Origin: Pseudoips prasinana
Lineage: Eukaryota; Arthropoda; Insecta; Lepidoptera; Nolidae
Reading direction: 5' to 3'
Assembly: GCA_951640165.1 (NCBI GenBank)
Contig: OX621240.1
Span: 2,368,713 to 2,432,712, forward strand
DNA: 64,000 nucleotides
The position numbers and the translations under genes are program-made. The number at the start of each line of letters is the position of its first letter. Positions within the stretch are counted from its first letter, which is position 1. This document shows, one piece after another, positions 52,499-63,890 of the stretch. The notes under the pieces were generated by a model. That model was not told where the DNA came from. It searched no databases and worked only from the letters and a program-made list of their open reading frames with translations.

Positions 52499-53410
52499 TA
52501 CTACCTGCCTTATATTTAACGAAATAATATAAAGACAGAAACCACAGAGATTTTTCTACCCACAGTTGTAAAACAGAGCTAACAAAAAATGCGCGCATGG
52601 AATATGTGGCTGCATTACGATACCACATGCTACATTCATTGTTTTATACCCCCGCTATATACACGTATGTACGTATATAAAAATAGTAAAAACAGTGGCT
52701 GCCTCGTAAATATCACCTCAAGCCAAGATTTACGACTCTCGCTATTTGGGCTTGGTTTTTCATTATGAAAAAAGAAGCCCAGAGGAAATGTTCATTGTTT
52801 TCCCTCCCGTTTTGTAGAGTAATGAAAATTGGAAGAAATATTGACAGACCCATGAATAAATAAGATTTAAGGTGACACTATTGGAAATGTTATTAAGTTT
52901 GTATTTCTATCGTTTCGGTCACATATAGAGGAATAAGTATACCTTGTTTATCGACCGTGGCACCGTAGTTTCCAAATGAAATAAAATATAAATAAAATAA
53001 AAAAGGTTTTTATTCACATAGACTTTAGAAAAGCGCTTGTAAATAGTCAGAACATGTTCGCAGTAATATATAATTATATTTATAATTATTTCTAGGTATA
53101 CATATAGATATTTAGGTACACGGATTGTAGGAAATAATTTACCATAAGATTTATTTTATAACAGTAACGATATTTAGCTAACTAAAATTAAGTTATTGTC
53201 AAGGATCATGTGTAGGTTTAATTATCTAAATTTTAGCTATATTTTTACTACATATTGTATGAATGGTTCTGTCTATATTGGAAACGGCCTATAAAGCGGG
53301 TTTTTACCTGAATGTGAATTTAATCAAGTTTATTCAAACAAATTCCCGCGAACCTCAAATTGCACTAAAAAGTTTTATCAAGTATGTGCTCACGACTCGT
53401 GCCGGATCTA
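52499..53410. repeat. Unassigned DNA and repeat W copy 3
   Basis: 52983-53290 is W (AAAAAAGGTTTTTATTCAC, then AAAGCGCTTGTAAATAGTCAG). Its left edge reads on the minus strand as an AATAAA-containing LINE 3' end. No gene. Confidence 0.5.
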
Positions 53411-53982
53411 TCAAACTAATATAATAAAGGCGAAACTTTGTGAGTGTGTATGTTTGATACCTACTTCTTCACGCAAAAACTACCGAACGGATTATGATGA
53501 AACTTTGTAGTAATATAGCTTATATATTCGAATAACACATAAGCTATAATTTATGGAGTTTAAAGGTGATTTTCCACCAGAGTGGCTAGGCGAGGCGAGG
53601 CGAGGAGAGAATTGAAATTTGTATGACAAATTTTCAATCCTCTCCCAGCGCATCTATGTGGATTGACGAGAATATGCGAGGCGTGAATTGAAATATTTGT
53701 TTGTGTAAAAATGAACCGTATTGCTTTCAATATAGAGTATAAATTAACTTTGGAACAGAAACACGCTTCTCGCGAGAGGCTTATTGTTGTCCGTTGTGCG
53801 TGTGTATTGCAAGACAAACTCAAACAGCACTGTACCTATATCTTAATCTAATGAAGCCTAGGGGCGGCTGGTTTTTAGTGGAAAAGGGTCAGTGCGATTT
53901 CAATTCTCTTCTCGCCTCGTCTCGTCTCGCCACTCTGGTAGAAAATCACCTCAACGCGGGTAAAACCGCGGGGCACAGCTAG
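53411..53982 (+). mobile_element. Helitron-like element interrupted by a MITE
   Basis: 5' TCAAACTAATATAATAAAGG, 3' CAACGCGGGTAAAACCGCGG GGCACAGCTAG then T. The body breaks at GGAGTTTAA (53563) and resumes CAACGCGGG (53952). Confidence 0.82.
53564..53951. mobile_element. MITE nested in the Helitron (388 bp)
   Basis: Ends AGGTGATTTTCCACCAGAGTGG and, reversed, AGGTGATTTTCTACCAGAGTGG; inverted arms extend ~55 bp through GGCGAGGCGAGG-type sequence. The flanks TAA / CAA suggest a ~3-bp duplication with one change. The 60-85-codon frames inside are products of the inverted arms. Confidence 0.8.
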
Positions 53983-54327
53983 TAGTCAATGTATAGCTAG
54001 TAGTCAGGTTATTAACCTATATTATCTCTTGGCGCTGTGAAACAAAATTCTGATCCAATGCAAATCAAAAACCATTGCATACTTCTCGCTGTCCTCTAAT
54101 TAGGAAATTTGATAAGAGCAATGTACTGTAGCAGAAATAAATGGAAAATTCCAAAAACAGTAATTTTTATGAAATCACTGTGATGGATTAAACATTATTT
54201 ACCTTTAAGTTTGTATGTGTGTACGTTTGTTTGTATGCAACAATGGTACTGGGGTCGTAGCGAGCCACATACTTTCCTTCCAATTATCTCAAAAATTCAT
54301 GGGATTTCCTGCAGTATATTCTATGTT
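53983..54327. other. No gene seen
   Basis: Unassigned. GTAGCGAGCCACATACTTTC lies near the right end. Confidence 0.4.
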
Positions 54328-54463
54328 CAAACGCCAGCATATCAAGCTACCCCAATCTGGCAAATTTCCACAATTGAAAGTGAACCTTATGCTTTTGTGA
54401 TAAAGTTGAAATGCTATAAAAGAAATTTTGACAGACTGGGGTAGCTGGATGTGCTGGCGTCTG
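54328..54463. mobile_element. MITE family V, copy 2 (136 bp)
   Basis: Left CGCCAGCATATCAAGCTACC, right (reversed) CAGACGCCAGCACATCCAGC; arms of ~40 bp up to CAAATTTC. Same length as copy 1 at 32911-33045. Confidence 0.75.
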
Positions 54464-54906
54464 TTCACTGACACATTCTTTCTTTTCCCTATTTCTATTG
54501 TCCTAACACTGATAGGGACGATGGTAAGTCCAGGTGTTAGTTAGTATTAGGCTTCTGCCTACTTGTAACGTTTGTCATAAATGTTCTCATGACAACCGAG
54601 ACCGTCGGCTTAACGGTGACTGCTAAACCAATATTTGTCTTTGCAAACAATGACCATACGAGGTGGGGATCGTATCCCCACGTTCTGTGTGTTTGGGCCC
54701 GATCTGACAGTTCACACCGCTCGAAGTCGAATAGAGGTATTTATTTGTTGGGTAGGTATTGAAACAATAAGAGATTGAGAGACGTCTCTTTAGACTTCAA
54801 TAACTGCAGCTGTGGCACAGTGGTTAGTGTATCTGACTACTGCCTGTCTCTGGTTCGATCCCCACCCAGGATATTTGGTCTATGTCTGGGTGTACTTTGT
54901 CTATAA
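54464..54906. repeat. Two tRNA-like SINE heads in opposite orientation
   Basis: 54640-54720 is a minus-strand head (GAGGTGGGGATCGTATCCCC, reverse B-box). 54806-54906 is a plus-strand head (GCAGCTGTGGCACAGTGGTT, A-box; CTCTGGTTCGATCCCC, B-box). Neither folds as a complete tRNA, so no tRNA gene is called. Confidence 0.55.
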
Positions 54907-55083
54907 CTAGCTGTGCCCCCTGGTTTTACCCGCGTTAATCTTCATAAATTATAGCCTATGTGTTAATCCAGAGTGTCAGCTAATTCCATTCCAAATTTTA
55001 TTAAAATCGCTCCAGCTGTTTAAACGCGAAGAAGTAACAAACATACACACTCACAAACTTTAGCCTTTATAATATTAGTGTGA
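54907..55083 (-). mobile_element. Helitron-like element (Lep1 type)
   Basis: Reverse 3' end CTAGCTGTGCCCCCTGGTTT (hairpin partly decayed). Reverse 5' end TTTAGCCTTTATAATATTAGTGTGA. Confidence 0.82.
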
Positions 55084-57109
55084 TACGAGTATTTGTTTAG
55101 TTGTACAGGCACAGGCAGTATGGAATCTGGTAATCTAATGGTGGTGTTAATTGTCTCAAGATATTTAATATGTTTATTGAATAGAGTCACAGGTAGCCAA
55201 GAATATCAATTCAACAATGGCCTTATTTTTGATTGGGTATAGCTTTATTACATTCAAAATTATAAGCTGACTGTTATGGTAATAGCTTTTATAAGTGATT
55301 TAATTTTTGAGCAGGTCTGATTTGAACAAAGAGCATCTTTATGTTCCGTACCATGTAGAACACTATAAATTATCTAGTAAAAAGAAAGAAGTGTACTCAA
55401 TGTTTTATCTCTCGAGATTGATTTTCTATTCTCTCGAGATCTATTTGATATTCTCTAAACCATTTTTCCCAAGATTAACTTAAGAGGCTGACGTGCCCCA
55501 ATTTTCTCATTTCACACCCATCCTGACTATAATATAACAAGTACTTAGGGGTCAAAATAGAGTGAACAGAAACCTGGTGGTTTTGTAGAGGTACTAGTTT
55601 TAGGTAAATCATAAATTATATAAAACATTTAATATATTTTTTATTTAGATTCATTTTGATTGATTCGGATATTTTTTTTCTAATGCTCTACATATTAATT
55701 TGAAGTTAAATTCAGTAGTAAATGTATGACATATTATTATGTATTTCTACTTTAATATTTTTTAAATATGAATGATGTCTTCTCTATCGGACAATAATAG
55801 TTGAATAGTGTTTCTAAATAAATAATATTAATTTGTAATACATTACTCAAACAAATGGGATTTATTTCAATAATAAATTACGGTCAAATATTAACATATT
55901 TAAGACAATTATTAGATATAACTATATAAGTAAAAATTCAAACTACATTAAACCTACACAGATATAAAATAATCATGAATTGTAAAATTCAATAAAAATA
56001 TACATATATTTAATATGGCATTTACACAAAGCCCAGAAGTATTTTAAATACTTTACTGGACAGTGAACTAAGCTAGAATTAAAACCCTCCAGAAACATAA
56101 AACTAAAAACTAAGTAACCTTAGTAGAAGGGATTGAACCTCCGTTCAGGATGGTTTCTGATGAGTAGATGCATGAGTGAGTCGGTTTTTAGGGACGTTTT
56201 GGGCAACTGTTTTTCTACGGGATAACACGAAGCCGACCCTCCCATTGCGGATCGGGATAAGTTTTATCGATACGTGTGGTAATAATGTAGTATTCGTTGG
56301 CTAACTTCTGCCAAGAAGCAGTCGTTTCGTCAGCTTCTTAACCAAATGTTTTAAATTGGTGTTCCTAGGTTTAGAAGTTTCAGCTATGTGCTAATGACAC
56401 TATAAATCAGCCTGTCCTGCCATCAATAAATAATCTGGAACCTGTAAGTTAAGCTACTAGAATGAAGATTTCTCGCGGGATTAAAACATTTTCATCTTAC
56501 ATACGGTAAAGTTTCTCCTCAACAGCGTAACTAACATACAAATAAACTGTTTGTAAATAATTACTGTTAAAACTATCCGATTGGAAATAATTTATATGAG
56601 ACAAACAACCGATGGGAATAAATGTATTTAAGACTATATTATTTTAGTTATAAACTAATCTTCTTTACCACCATTTTAATTAGAAAACTCAATGAAACGA
56701 AAAAGTGACAGGAAAAAGAGACAAATATACTGATAAATAAGCACATAGCCTACGCGAGAATTAGATAGATTACAATGGTATCCTATATCTTTGCGCATTC
56801 GTACAATGAAGTGTGTCATGTAAAAAGCAACTTATAATAATAAAAATAATACAAATGCAACTTATAATAATAAGAATGATAAATTCAAGTGTATTATTTT
56901 TATTATTATAATACTCCTGATACTCTATATTTATCTCATGCTCTTGTAGGCTACTTTTCTGAAGTTTCACTTGAACCTTGTGTGAATTGCACACACACAC
57001 ACTTTTTTATTTGTAGTTCATAAATAGCACAAACAATAAAAATTCAAAATTAATTTATTGCCCTAAAAATTTATTAGACCCTGTAGAAAACATGTCATTG
57101 ATACGGATT
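55084..57109. other. Longest stretch without any recognised element
   Basis: About 2 kb of AT-rich DNA. Frames are short on both strands. There is a short (CA)n at ~56992. TCTCGAGATTGATTTTCTAT and TTCTCTCGAGATCTATTTGA near 55410 are a small local repeat. It could be intron of the minus-strand host gene. Confidence 0.4.
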
Positions 57110-57280
57110 TTTTGCCTGTGGCCATAACCGTACCAGCATACATGCGTTCCCAGGGTTCCACCCATCAATACCCAGAAGAAATCCACGGCTGGTTAGGTTT
57201 AGTCGGTGCGAGTCCGACATACCCACCCGCAGACGCTTTTTGCGGGTGGCATGCGTAGGAATTCGCCCTGCCTAATAAAA
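57110..57280 (+). repeat. Interspersed repeat fragment with a GGTTAGGTTTAGTCGGTGCG block
   Basis: Shares ATCCACGGCTGGTTAGGTTTAGTCGGTGCG with 6035-6065. Includes a small hairpin, CCACCCGCAGACGCTTTTTGCGGGTGG, at ~57220. Confidence 0.5.
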
Positions 57281-57760
57281 AAGGCCTCTTAACGGATTAT
57301 TTCTTGATAAATCTTAAAAAGGTTCTATCAACCAATCCAATTCCTTTATTTGCAACACAGGCTAGTAAAGACCTATATGGCTTTAATTAAATAAACAAAC
57401 TACAGAATACTTAGTAATCAGTAAATTAGTATTTTTTTGTATTTTAAATTAATTAGAGCCCAACACTTAATATGAAAATAATTATTTCCCTACTTTAATA
57501 GAGTAAAAGTGCCATGTCAAGACGAAGCAAATGATTGACAAATACTCTGAGTTGTATACTTCTCAGACGATAAATCTTCATCTCAGTAATTTACGACCAA
57601 CCTAGAAATTTTTCAATTTATCTTATTTTCTGTTCTACTGATCTAGATATAAGACTTAGTTGCAAGTTATATTGGTGGCGGAAATCTGAAACATGTTTAT
57701 ACTAGTTACTGTAAAGGAAAAATAGAGTTCTAAGTGGTTAATTGTTAAAATAACTCGTCG
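57281..57760. other. No gene seen
   Basis: AT-rich, no recognised repeats. Confidence 0.4.
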
Positions 57761-57967
57761 ACTGCACGTGTGGCGCAGCGGCTTAGACAGTCGCCTCGCA
57801 ACTTCGTATCGCGGGTTCGAGTCCCGCGCCGGATAACTATTTGTGTGACTCATAAATATTTGTTCTGAGTCTGGATGTAATTTGTGTCCGTCTATTATAT
57901 GTTAGTAAAGTACCCCGCAACACAGGGAATCAATTCCATAATATGGGCGTTCTATTAAAAAAAAAAC
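57761..57967 (+). mobile_element. tRNA-derived SINE, family S4, full length
   Basis: Head ACTGCACGTGTGGCGCAGCG with A-box, B-box GGGTTCGAGTCCCGCGCCGG, body CTGAGTCTGGATGTAATTTG, end GTAAAGTACCCCGCAACACA and an A run at 57957-57965. Best copy of the family here. Confidence 0.85.
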
Positions 57968-58141
57968 TTGTGTGTACTTATGTACACGCGTTAGAAGTTA
58001 TACTTCTTAATATAGGTACAACTTGAACATAGTTATCAATTTTCATACCACCTAGAACTAACTTCATGCTGTTATTTTTCGCGCGCATCGTAAAAATTCA
58101 CTCTCATCATTTTTCTCCATCGCGCCAAAAGAAGTATAACT
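57968..58141. repeat. Interspersed repeat with inverted ends, copy 2
   Basis: TACACGCGTTAGAAGTTATAC at the left and GCGCCAAAAGAAGTATAACTTC at the right, as in 30098-30430, but with a single internal unit. It lies directly after the S4 SINE. Confidence 0.65.
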
Positions 58142-58282
58142 TCAAAAAACTGAATATGCTGCACTTTTAAGATATTTGCGTCTGAGGTATAAAAAGTCCG
58201 ATCCGGTGTCGAGAGTGGATTCTCGCCGACGGTCGGTCGGACATCTAATATGACTATGATTCCCGAAGAATCTGTATGTTAA
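58142..58282. other. Short GC-richer flank of the piggyBac insertion
   Basis: Contains CCGGTGTCGAGAGTGGATTCTCGCCGACGG (a small hairpin, GAGAGTGGATTCTC). 58279-58282 is the TTAA target. Confidence 0.4.
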
Positions 58283-59621
58283 CCCTAGATCACTAACCAT
58301 TCGTATAATAGACGACGCGCTTTCGCCTTTCGGCAACTTCCCGTTGCCCTCCGCTCCGCACTCTTTTAGTACCTTCCTGGATAGTGAAATTAGTGACCTG
58401 CAAGGACTCATTGCGGATGCACGATAATTAGGTGGACCTATATCGCGTGATCGTCGTCTCACAGACGAAAGGTTAGTAATGCTGTAATTTTTTTAGTAAA
58501 GTTGTACATACTTTTATGCTTCTGTTTATGTTGTTATTTTATAGAAAAGTTAATAACTTTTATTATTTACGAATTAATAATTACTGTTATGGTTTTATGA
58601 CGTGAACTTTATTTACCTATGTTATTTTTTTATATTTTATACTGAGTTTTACAATATTTTTGTGTATTTTTCTTGTCGTAATTTTATTTATTTTCTATTT
58701 TAGATGGATCTGAGAAGCGAAAATTGCAATGGTTAGCTGAATCGGAGACCAAATCATTACCTGACAATGAACCTCATTCAAGCATAAAGCAATAAACGTG
58801 AGATCCCGAAAGAAATGAAGAACAACAAAAATAGACAAGTAGGCACTTTGATGTTCGGCTTTGACAGAGATATGACTTTAGTCTCATACAAACCAAAATC
58901 AAATAAAGTAGTATACCTGCTATCTACGACTCATGACCAACCTGCTATTAGCAACAGCTCAAGAAAACCGGAAATTATTGAATTTTACAATTCAACAAAA
59001 GGAGCAGTCGATACAGTGGACCAGATGTGCTCAATTATGAGCACAAGCCGTAAAACCAACCGATGGCCGCTGTGCTTGTTTTACGGTATACTTAACATAT
59101 CTATAATTAATGCCTATGTCCTGAATGTATCAAACAAGATTCGTTATAATAAATAACCTACAAAAAGAAGGATTTTGCCTTAGCAATGGCAGAAGAACTT
59201 ATGGCACCTTGGCTTCGTGAGCGATATAACACTGTGACTTTGCAGCGTAATTTGAAGCAAATTATCGGCGGAAATTCTAAAAATGTATGTTTCTGACGAA
59301 CAGTCCCGTCAAGGACAACCAAGAAACCTAAAAATATTGCAGTTATTGCCCAGCGAAAAAACGTCGCATGACAAATACTTTTGCAAGGGATTCAAGAGGG
59401 CCATTTGTGGCGAACATACAGTTTCTATGTGTAATTCCTGAACTGATTAGGATAATTCAATTTATTATTGTTATACGGTATTTTAAAAGCTTAATTACTG
59501 TGAATTTTAATTTAAATTGAAGAAAATTAAACAGATTTTTAAAAGTAATGTTTTTTTCCGTAGTCACAGAGACGAAAGGTTAGTTACAGCGTTACTTGAA
59601 AATAAGGTTAGTGAGCTAGGG
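58283..59621 (+). mobile_element. piggyBac-like transposon, internally deleted
   Basis: 1339 bp. Ends CCCTAGATCACTAACC and, reversed, CCCTAGCTCACTAACC, with one mismatch over 16 bp. Flanked by TTAA at 58279-58282 and 59622-59625. A subterminal sequence GACGAAAGGTTAGT occurs at both 58464 and 59571 in the same direction. It carries a broken piggyBac-family transposase. CCCTAG ends plus TTAA are diagnostic of piggyBac. Confidence 0.9.
58700..59445 (+). pseudogene. piggyBac-family transposase remnant
   Basis: A few N-terminal-like codons (~58700-58790) are followed by EIPKEMKNN and the open stretch 58815-59156: TLMFGFDRDMTLVSYKPK, EIIEFYNSTKGAVDTVDQM (the GAVDT Asp is the third catalytic residue) and CSIMSTSRKTNRWPLCLFYG. 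After a stop at 59154 and a frameshift near 59165 it continues FALAMAEELMAPWLRERYN. A cysteine-rich C-terminal finger follows (YCSYCPAKKRRMTNTF, then in a shifted frame CGEH and MCNS). The region carrying the first two catalytic Asp residues is missing, so it cannot be active. The family's product is a TTAA-specific cut-and-paste enzyme. Confidence 0.88.
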
Positions 59622-59625
59622 TTAA

Positions 59626-60022
59626 AATAGACTCTATTATAAGACTTCAAACTAATACAGGGTGTATTTTGTAACGATCTGGGATTAAAACACAGACTTG
59701 CATTATCTGTAGTTGACTTAAATAAATACTTTCGTTTATTTTTTATATTTTATAGATTAATTTACCCTAAGATAAACTTGAGTATAATGGAAGTCTGCGG
59801 TATTTGTGTGCTATGGATGTCGGGCTGTTCGCGAAGAATATGTGGGATGCGTGTATCTATCATAGAATAAGCAGAAAGTTCTCTTTGTTAAGTATGAGCA
59901 TCATACTGTTATGGACAACTTCTTGTCCAGCAGTGGCCGACATTCACTTCTTCTCTTGTATTATCGTAGTTGAGTTTATATTAACTTCACATTTATATTG
60001 ATTTAATAATAATAATATGTAG
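59626..60022. other. No gene seen
   Basis: A 65-codon frame at 59804-60001 has no motif. TTATGGACAACTTCTTGTCCAGCAGTGG overlaps an RTE/SINE-type tail motif (CCACTGCTGGACAA reversed). Confidence 0.4.
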
Positions 60023-60233
60023 GGACAATGCCACACAGATCATCCTAGCCCCAAACTAAGCAAAGCTTGTACTATGGGTACCAGGCGACGATATACATAC
60101 TTATATACATAGAAAACATTCATGACTCAGAAAAAAATATTCGTGCACATCACACAAATATTTGCACTTACCGGGATTCGAACCCAGGACCACCAGCTTC
60201 GTAGGCAGGAGCACTACCAACTAGGCTACGGTG
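60023..60233 (-). mobile_element. tRNA-derived SINE, family S3
   Basis: Starts AGGGACAATGCCACACAGAT and ends CCAACTAGGCTACGGTGA; contains the reverse B-box GGGATTCGAACCCAGGACC. Confidence 0.82.
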
Positions 60234-61035
60234 ATTTACTTTTGATGTTCTTTATTATTATGCGTCCAATTACTTATTACGTATTTACTTATTTTAACGT
60301 CGAATTCTAAACATGCCCATTGCCATTCAACGTCCCGAGTGTGTCGGGGACCTCTGCACCGGATACAGTTAGGGATGGGTTATTCGATTAGTACTTTTAT
60401 CTTGTTTTAGTTATGAGGAATTTATGAAATAAGTTAAGTTTCTTCATTTAATTCGTTTATTCTTAACTAATATAAAAATATTTGTACAAACATATTTCAA
60501 ATACTTTCCTTCTATCAAAGAGACGAGATCCCTTCTGTTTCATATTTGTGGATAAACCAGTATTTGATTCCCCAAAAATCACTAAAAATAGCCTAATCTC
60601 AAGCATCGGGACTGAAAGTCTGAGAAAAAAATTAAAAGGCGTCTTGAAACAGAAAAACAATAACGCTAGACATAGCTTATGAACTTGATTTTTATTTAAA
60701 ATGTAATATCATAAATTCTTTACGTAAACCGTATCTCAAGAAAATGTAAAAGTCAAAATGATGTCAAGGCTGTTAGAACTTTATTAAAAACCTTAGGATG
60801 AAAGCAAAATTAGGTAAATAGTAAGAATGAAAATCTAGACAAGCGGTTGTCATGCTTTTAAATTATATTATAAAATTTAAATTATAATAAAATGTTCTAT
60901 TTTCATCTCTGTAATACTAAAAATTAAGTGGCATAAAAACCCTACAATCGAGCTTAAGGCCCATTTACAATACCAGCGGAGCACTCCTAAAAATTACAAT
61001 AGAGATCAGGGATGAACAGTCGATAACAAGTCAAA
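60234..61035. other. No supported gene
   Basis: A frame at 60482-60682 (+) reads like a LINE C-terminal piece (SLRKKLKGVLKQKN) but has no clear homologue here, so it is not called. The rest is AT-rich. Confidence 0.35.
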
Positions 61036-61322
61036 AAAACTTGAGAGGTGTCAAGGGATACCCAGATGGAACGAAGTTATTTTTATTATTTATTATGTAC
61101 AAAAAACCTGTATACACTCAACAAAAATAATCGTCGCGACACCACACTGTTCAATGCGAAATAGAAATGTAAAATATCTGGCTTGCTTTCTATAAGAGAG
61201 AGAGAGAGAGAGAGACAGACAGAGAAACATGCGCACGCCGCACAGCTGCAAAAAGTGTCGTGACAACTTTTCGTAAGAATTTTTTCCGTCTAGCCCCCTT
61301 TCACAACGCGCGATAAGGAACT
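61036..61322 (-). repeat. Repeat R, copy 2
   Basis: Reverse complement of 35946-36235: AACTTGAGAGGTGTCAAGGG ... (GA)n at ~61195-61214 ... AAGTGTCGTGACAACTTTTCG ... CGCGCGATAAGGAAC. By eye nearly every non-microsatellite base agrees. Confidence 0.75.
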
Positions 61323-62155
61323 TCGTTCCAACAAGTTCACAGATGTTCTCCATTTAGGTCACAGATGTAGTTTTATTTTACCGTCTTTCCTTATATGCAT
61401 TCTCTCCGATCTTAGGATGTCTGAGTAATCTCTGAAATAGTTTTCAATACAAATATAAAAGGCGAGTATAAGATTATTCTTATAATCAACTTATAACAAA
61501 CTTTTTTCATTCTTTCTTGTTCTTCAGTAATCAGATTGACTCGATTTACATTTAAAATACCGGTACGTGATGGCCACGCAAGAACTTTCTGGCCCTGACC
61601 AGCCCACTGTCACTTCAGCTAGGCAATTCTCTGGGCCACGTTAGTTACTTTGGTTCTTCTACAAAATTCATCATTTATAGCACACTTTAGTACTTATACT
61701 AAAGTGTTTTATTTAATATGTAGCTTAGCGTAGCAATTTAAATTTTCATAACTTTTTTGCTTACCTTGTCTCAAATCCTAACATTATAACTGCATCACCC
61801 AAAGACTGACTGAATTTCTCGGCATTAAGTCCACCTCCATACATTGCGTATAGGAAGTATTAAATAAAATATCAACAGAATATATATGAGACCATACAGA
61901 AAGCAATACCCATCGTATAAACAAGACATATCGGTACAACGGACGAATGGCGTTAAATACAAAAGAAAAAAAGGCTCCTTTCTTCCGGAAATCGGTTTAA
62001 AATCGCACCGTTTCTCCCGCCCGTTTGTAGCCAACGCAATTTAGCCACAAATATAGAATCACGGCTTTGGTAAATACCATTTTGACTCTTAATAATATCG
62101 AGGTGTTCGAGACTTCTTTTGACTTGATTCCTAACGGAAGTTGGAATCTATTAGT
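61323..62155. other. No gene seen
   Basis: Unassigned. CACTTTAGTACTTATACTAAAGTG at ~61683 is a small perfect hairpin. Confidence 0.4.
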
Positions 62156-62220
62156 ACCTACGTTTGAATTTTTTGAAAAAATTTAAACGTAGGTAGATGT
62201 GTTGAAAAACACATATCTTA
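62156..62220. repeat. Small hairpin pair
   Basis: ACCTACGTTT (62156-62165) pairs with AAACGTAGGT (62185-62194), with a T/A-rich, partly self-complementary middle. Immediately after, ATGTGTT-GAAA-AACACAT forms a second hairpin. Confidence 0.6.
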
Positions 62221-62228
62221 TTTTATTT

Positions 62229-62494
62229 TTAAAATGTTATATTTAAAAGTCTAAGTCAAAAATCATTTATTCCGTAAAAAAATTCTACCCTACCGTGCAG
62301 TGCATGACGTGGCAGCTACTGAGAAACACTGCCTGAAACCTCAGTACGAATCCCTTTTTAAAATAAAATGTGTTGACAACAACTCAATCCCAAGCACTTT
62401 TGTCACTTAAATAATCAGAAATTTTGTAATATACTACACAATTTAGCTTTAATAATTCTTTTAAACTTATTCGTAGACAATTCTCTAATATCAT
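62229..62494 (-). pseudogene. LINE 3' end, family X
   Basis: Contains TACCCTACCGTGCAGTGCATG, CAACTCAATCCCAAGCACTT and the decayed coding end (reverse of ATTAGAGAATTGTCTACGAA). No hairpins are present here, which gives a comparison for 43190-43600. Confidence 0.7.
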
Positions 62495-63129
62495 GTTAAA
62501 ACTTGCTGACGCTCATTCGGAGGATGTACACATGTTATCGGTTTTGTTATCTAGAAACATGGCCGATTCATATGTTCACACTTGCATGTGAAAGGTCATA
62601 TTATAATGTTGAGAACACCTTCTTAACTATTAAAATCTTAGTTAAATAGCAATATCTGTAATGCCAAGCATAAATCAAATCTCAAAAATGGGAAATCATA
62701 AATTTAACCGTCCGGCGTTTGTCGGACTCTCTACAATACTCTCAATCCGGGGTAGGCGCTTTCCGTTAACCGGCAAATGGTGAGAAAAGGCACCCTATAT
62801 TGCCATATAAAACACGTTTATGATAGTTGTTAAACAGTTCGCAAATAATAAAATGTGACTATTAGTTTGAACTAGGTTAAATTAGTTTTACTAGTAATAA
62901 AGTTATTTAATGGAGCAATATAATTGAATATACTAAAGCTATTAAAAACTTTACATGCAAAATTGTGTTGGTACTTGTGTAAGTCACCGTAAAATTTTAA
63001 TCTATCTCGCGAGATTGTCAACTGTCGAAATATTGTGTACCGTAACATACTGATTACATTTTAAAGCATTCATTTAGCGCTCAGCGGCCGCTACCGCAGC
63101 TTTCATTAATGTTCACAGTTATAACCTAA
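62495..63129. other. No gene seen
   Basis: 62690-62790 contains GGGAAATCATAAATTTAACCGTCCGGCG, related in reverse to the right side of hairpin 2 at ~51238-51262 (AATTTATGATTTCCCATTTTT), so both belong to one unidentified repeat. Confidence 0.4.
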
Positions 63130-63215
63130 CCTCATCATTACAGCTGAAAGAAGTCCACTGCTGGACAAGCCTCCTCCATGAATCATTTTGGAGGGGATAT
63201 GCCATAATCATAAGA
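63130..63215 (-). repeat. RTE/SINE tail
   Basis: CATCATTACAGCTGAAAGAAGTCCACTGCTGGACAAGCCTCC, GGAGGGGATATGCCATAATC; minus-strand tail as at 31588-31680. Confidence 0.55.
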
Positions 63216-63221
63216 TAAAAT

Positions 63222-63460
63222 GACGGGCCTGTTGGCGTGGTTGGCAAATGCTTGCTTTTGGTTCGAATCCCACCCAAGACAGATATTTGTGTGCATGAAC
63301 ATGTCTATTTGTCCTGAGTCTGGGTGTATATATCTATATAAGTATATATTTACAGAATAAAAGTAGTAGGTATATGTAGTATATCAGTAATCTGGTTTCC
63401 ATAGTACAAGCTTTGCGTGGTTTGGGATCAGATGGCCGTGTGTAAATATAGTCCCAGGAA
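63222..63460 (+). mobile_element. tRNA-derived SINE, family S2
   Basis: Head ACGGGCCTGTTGGCGTGGTTGGC, B-box GGTTCGAATCC, 3' part CATAGTACAAGCTTTGCGTG and AGATGGCCGTGTGTAAATATAGTCCCAGGA. A few bases between the promoter boxes are missing. Confidence 0.8.
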
Positions 63461-63494
63461 AAATAAATCGCCACGTGGCAATAGGCGTGATGAT

Positions 63495-63645
63495 TTTTTT
63501 TTTTTTGCCCAGATGGAAAGTCCTGCATGGATGTCCTCCGCCTTGGGGGAGGCGGAGGGATCTGTCAGACTCCTACTGACTAAAACCCACCCCGGTGTTC
63601 CATCTCATACCTGCGCTGGGGGTCGCGGGAACATCAACCTAGGGA
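63495..63645. repeat. GC-rich retroelement fragment
   Basis: GCCCAGATGGAAAGTCCTGC, TCCGCCTTGGGGGAGGCGGA (a hairpin), GACTAAAACCCACCCCGGTG. A repeat of a type usual in moths, flanked by two SINEs. Confidence 0.5.
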
Positions 63646-63652
63646 CAATATC

Positions 63653-63890
63653 TAGGGATAATGCCACACAGATCATCCTAGCCCCAAACTAAGCAAAGCT
63701 TGTACTATGGGTACCAGGCGACGATATACATACTTATATAGATAGATAAATACTTATATACATAGAAAACATCCATGACTCAGAAACAAATATTCGTGCT
63801 CATCACACAAATATTTGCACTAACCGGGATTCGAACCCAGGACCACCAGCTTCGTAGGCAGGAGCACTACCAACTAGGCTACGGTGACCG
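63653..63890 (-). mobile_element. tRNA-derived SINE, family S3, full length
   Basis: TAGGGATAATGCCACACAGATC ... CATAGAAAACATCCATGACTC ... GGGATTCGAACCCAGGACCA ... CAACTAGGCTACGGTGACCG. Longest S3 copy here. Confidence 0.85.

Noticed and set aside
53560..53823. 87-codon minus-strand frame
   Set aside because: It is produced by the inverted arm of the MITE; the frame on the other arm has the same ending.
58142..58462. 106-codon minus-strand frame as a gene
   Set aside because: It crosses the TTAA boundary of the piggyBac insertion, so it joins unrelated sequences. No motif is seen.
60482..60682. 66-codon frame resembling a LINE C-terminus
   Set aside because: Only a weak resemblance, with no catalytic or diagnostic motif and no second copy for comparison.
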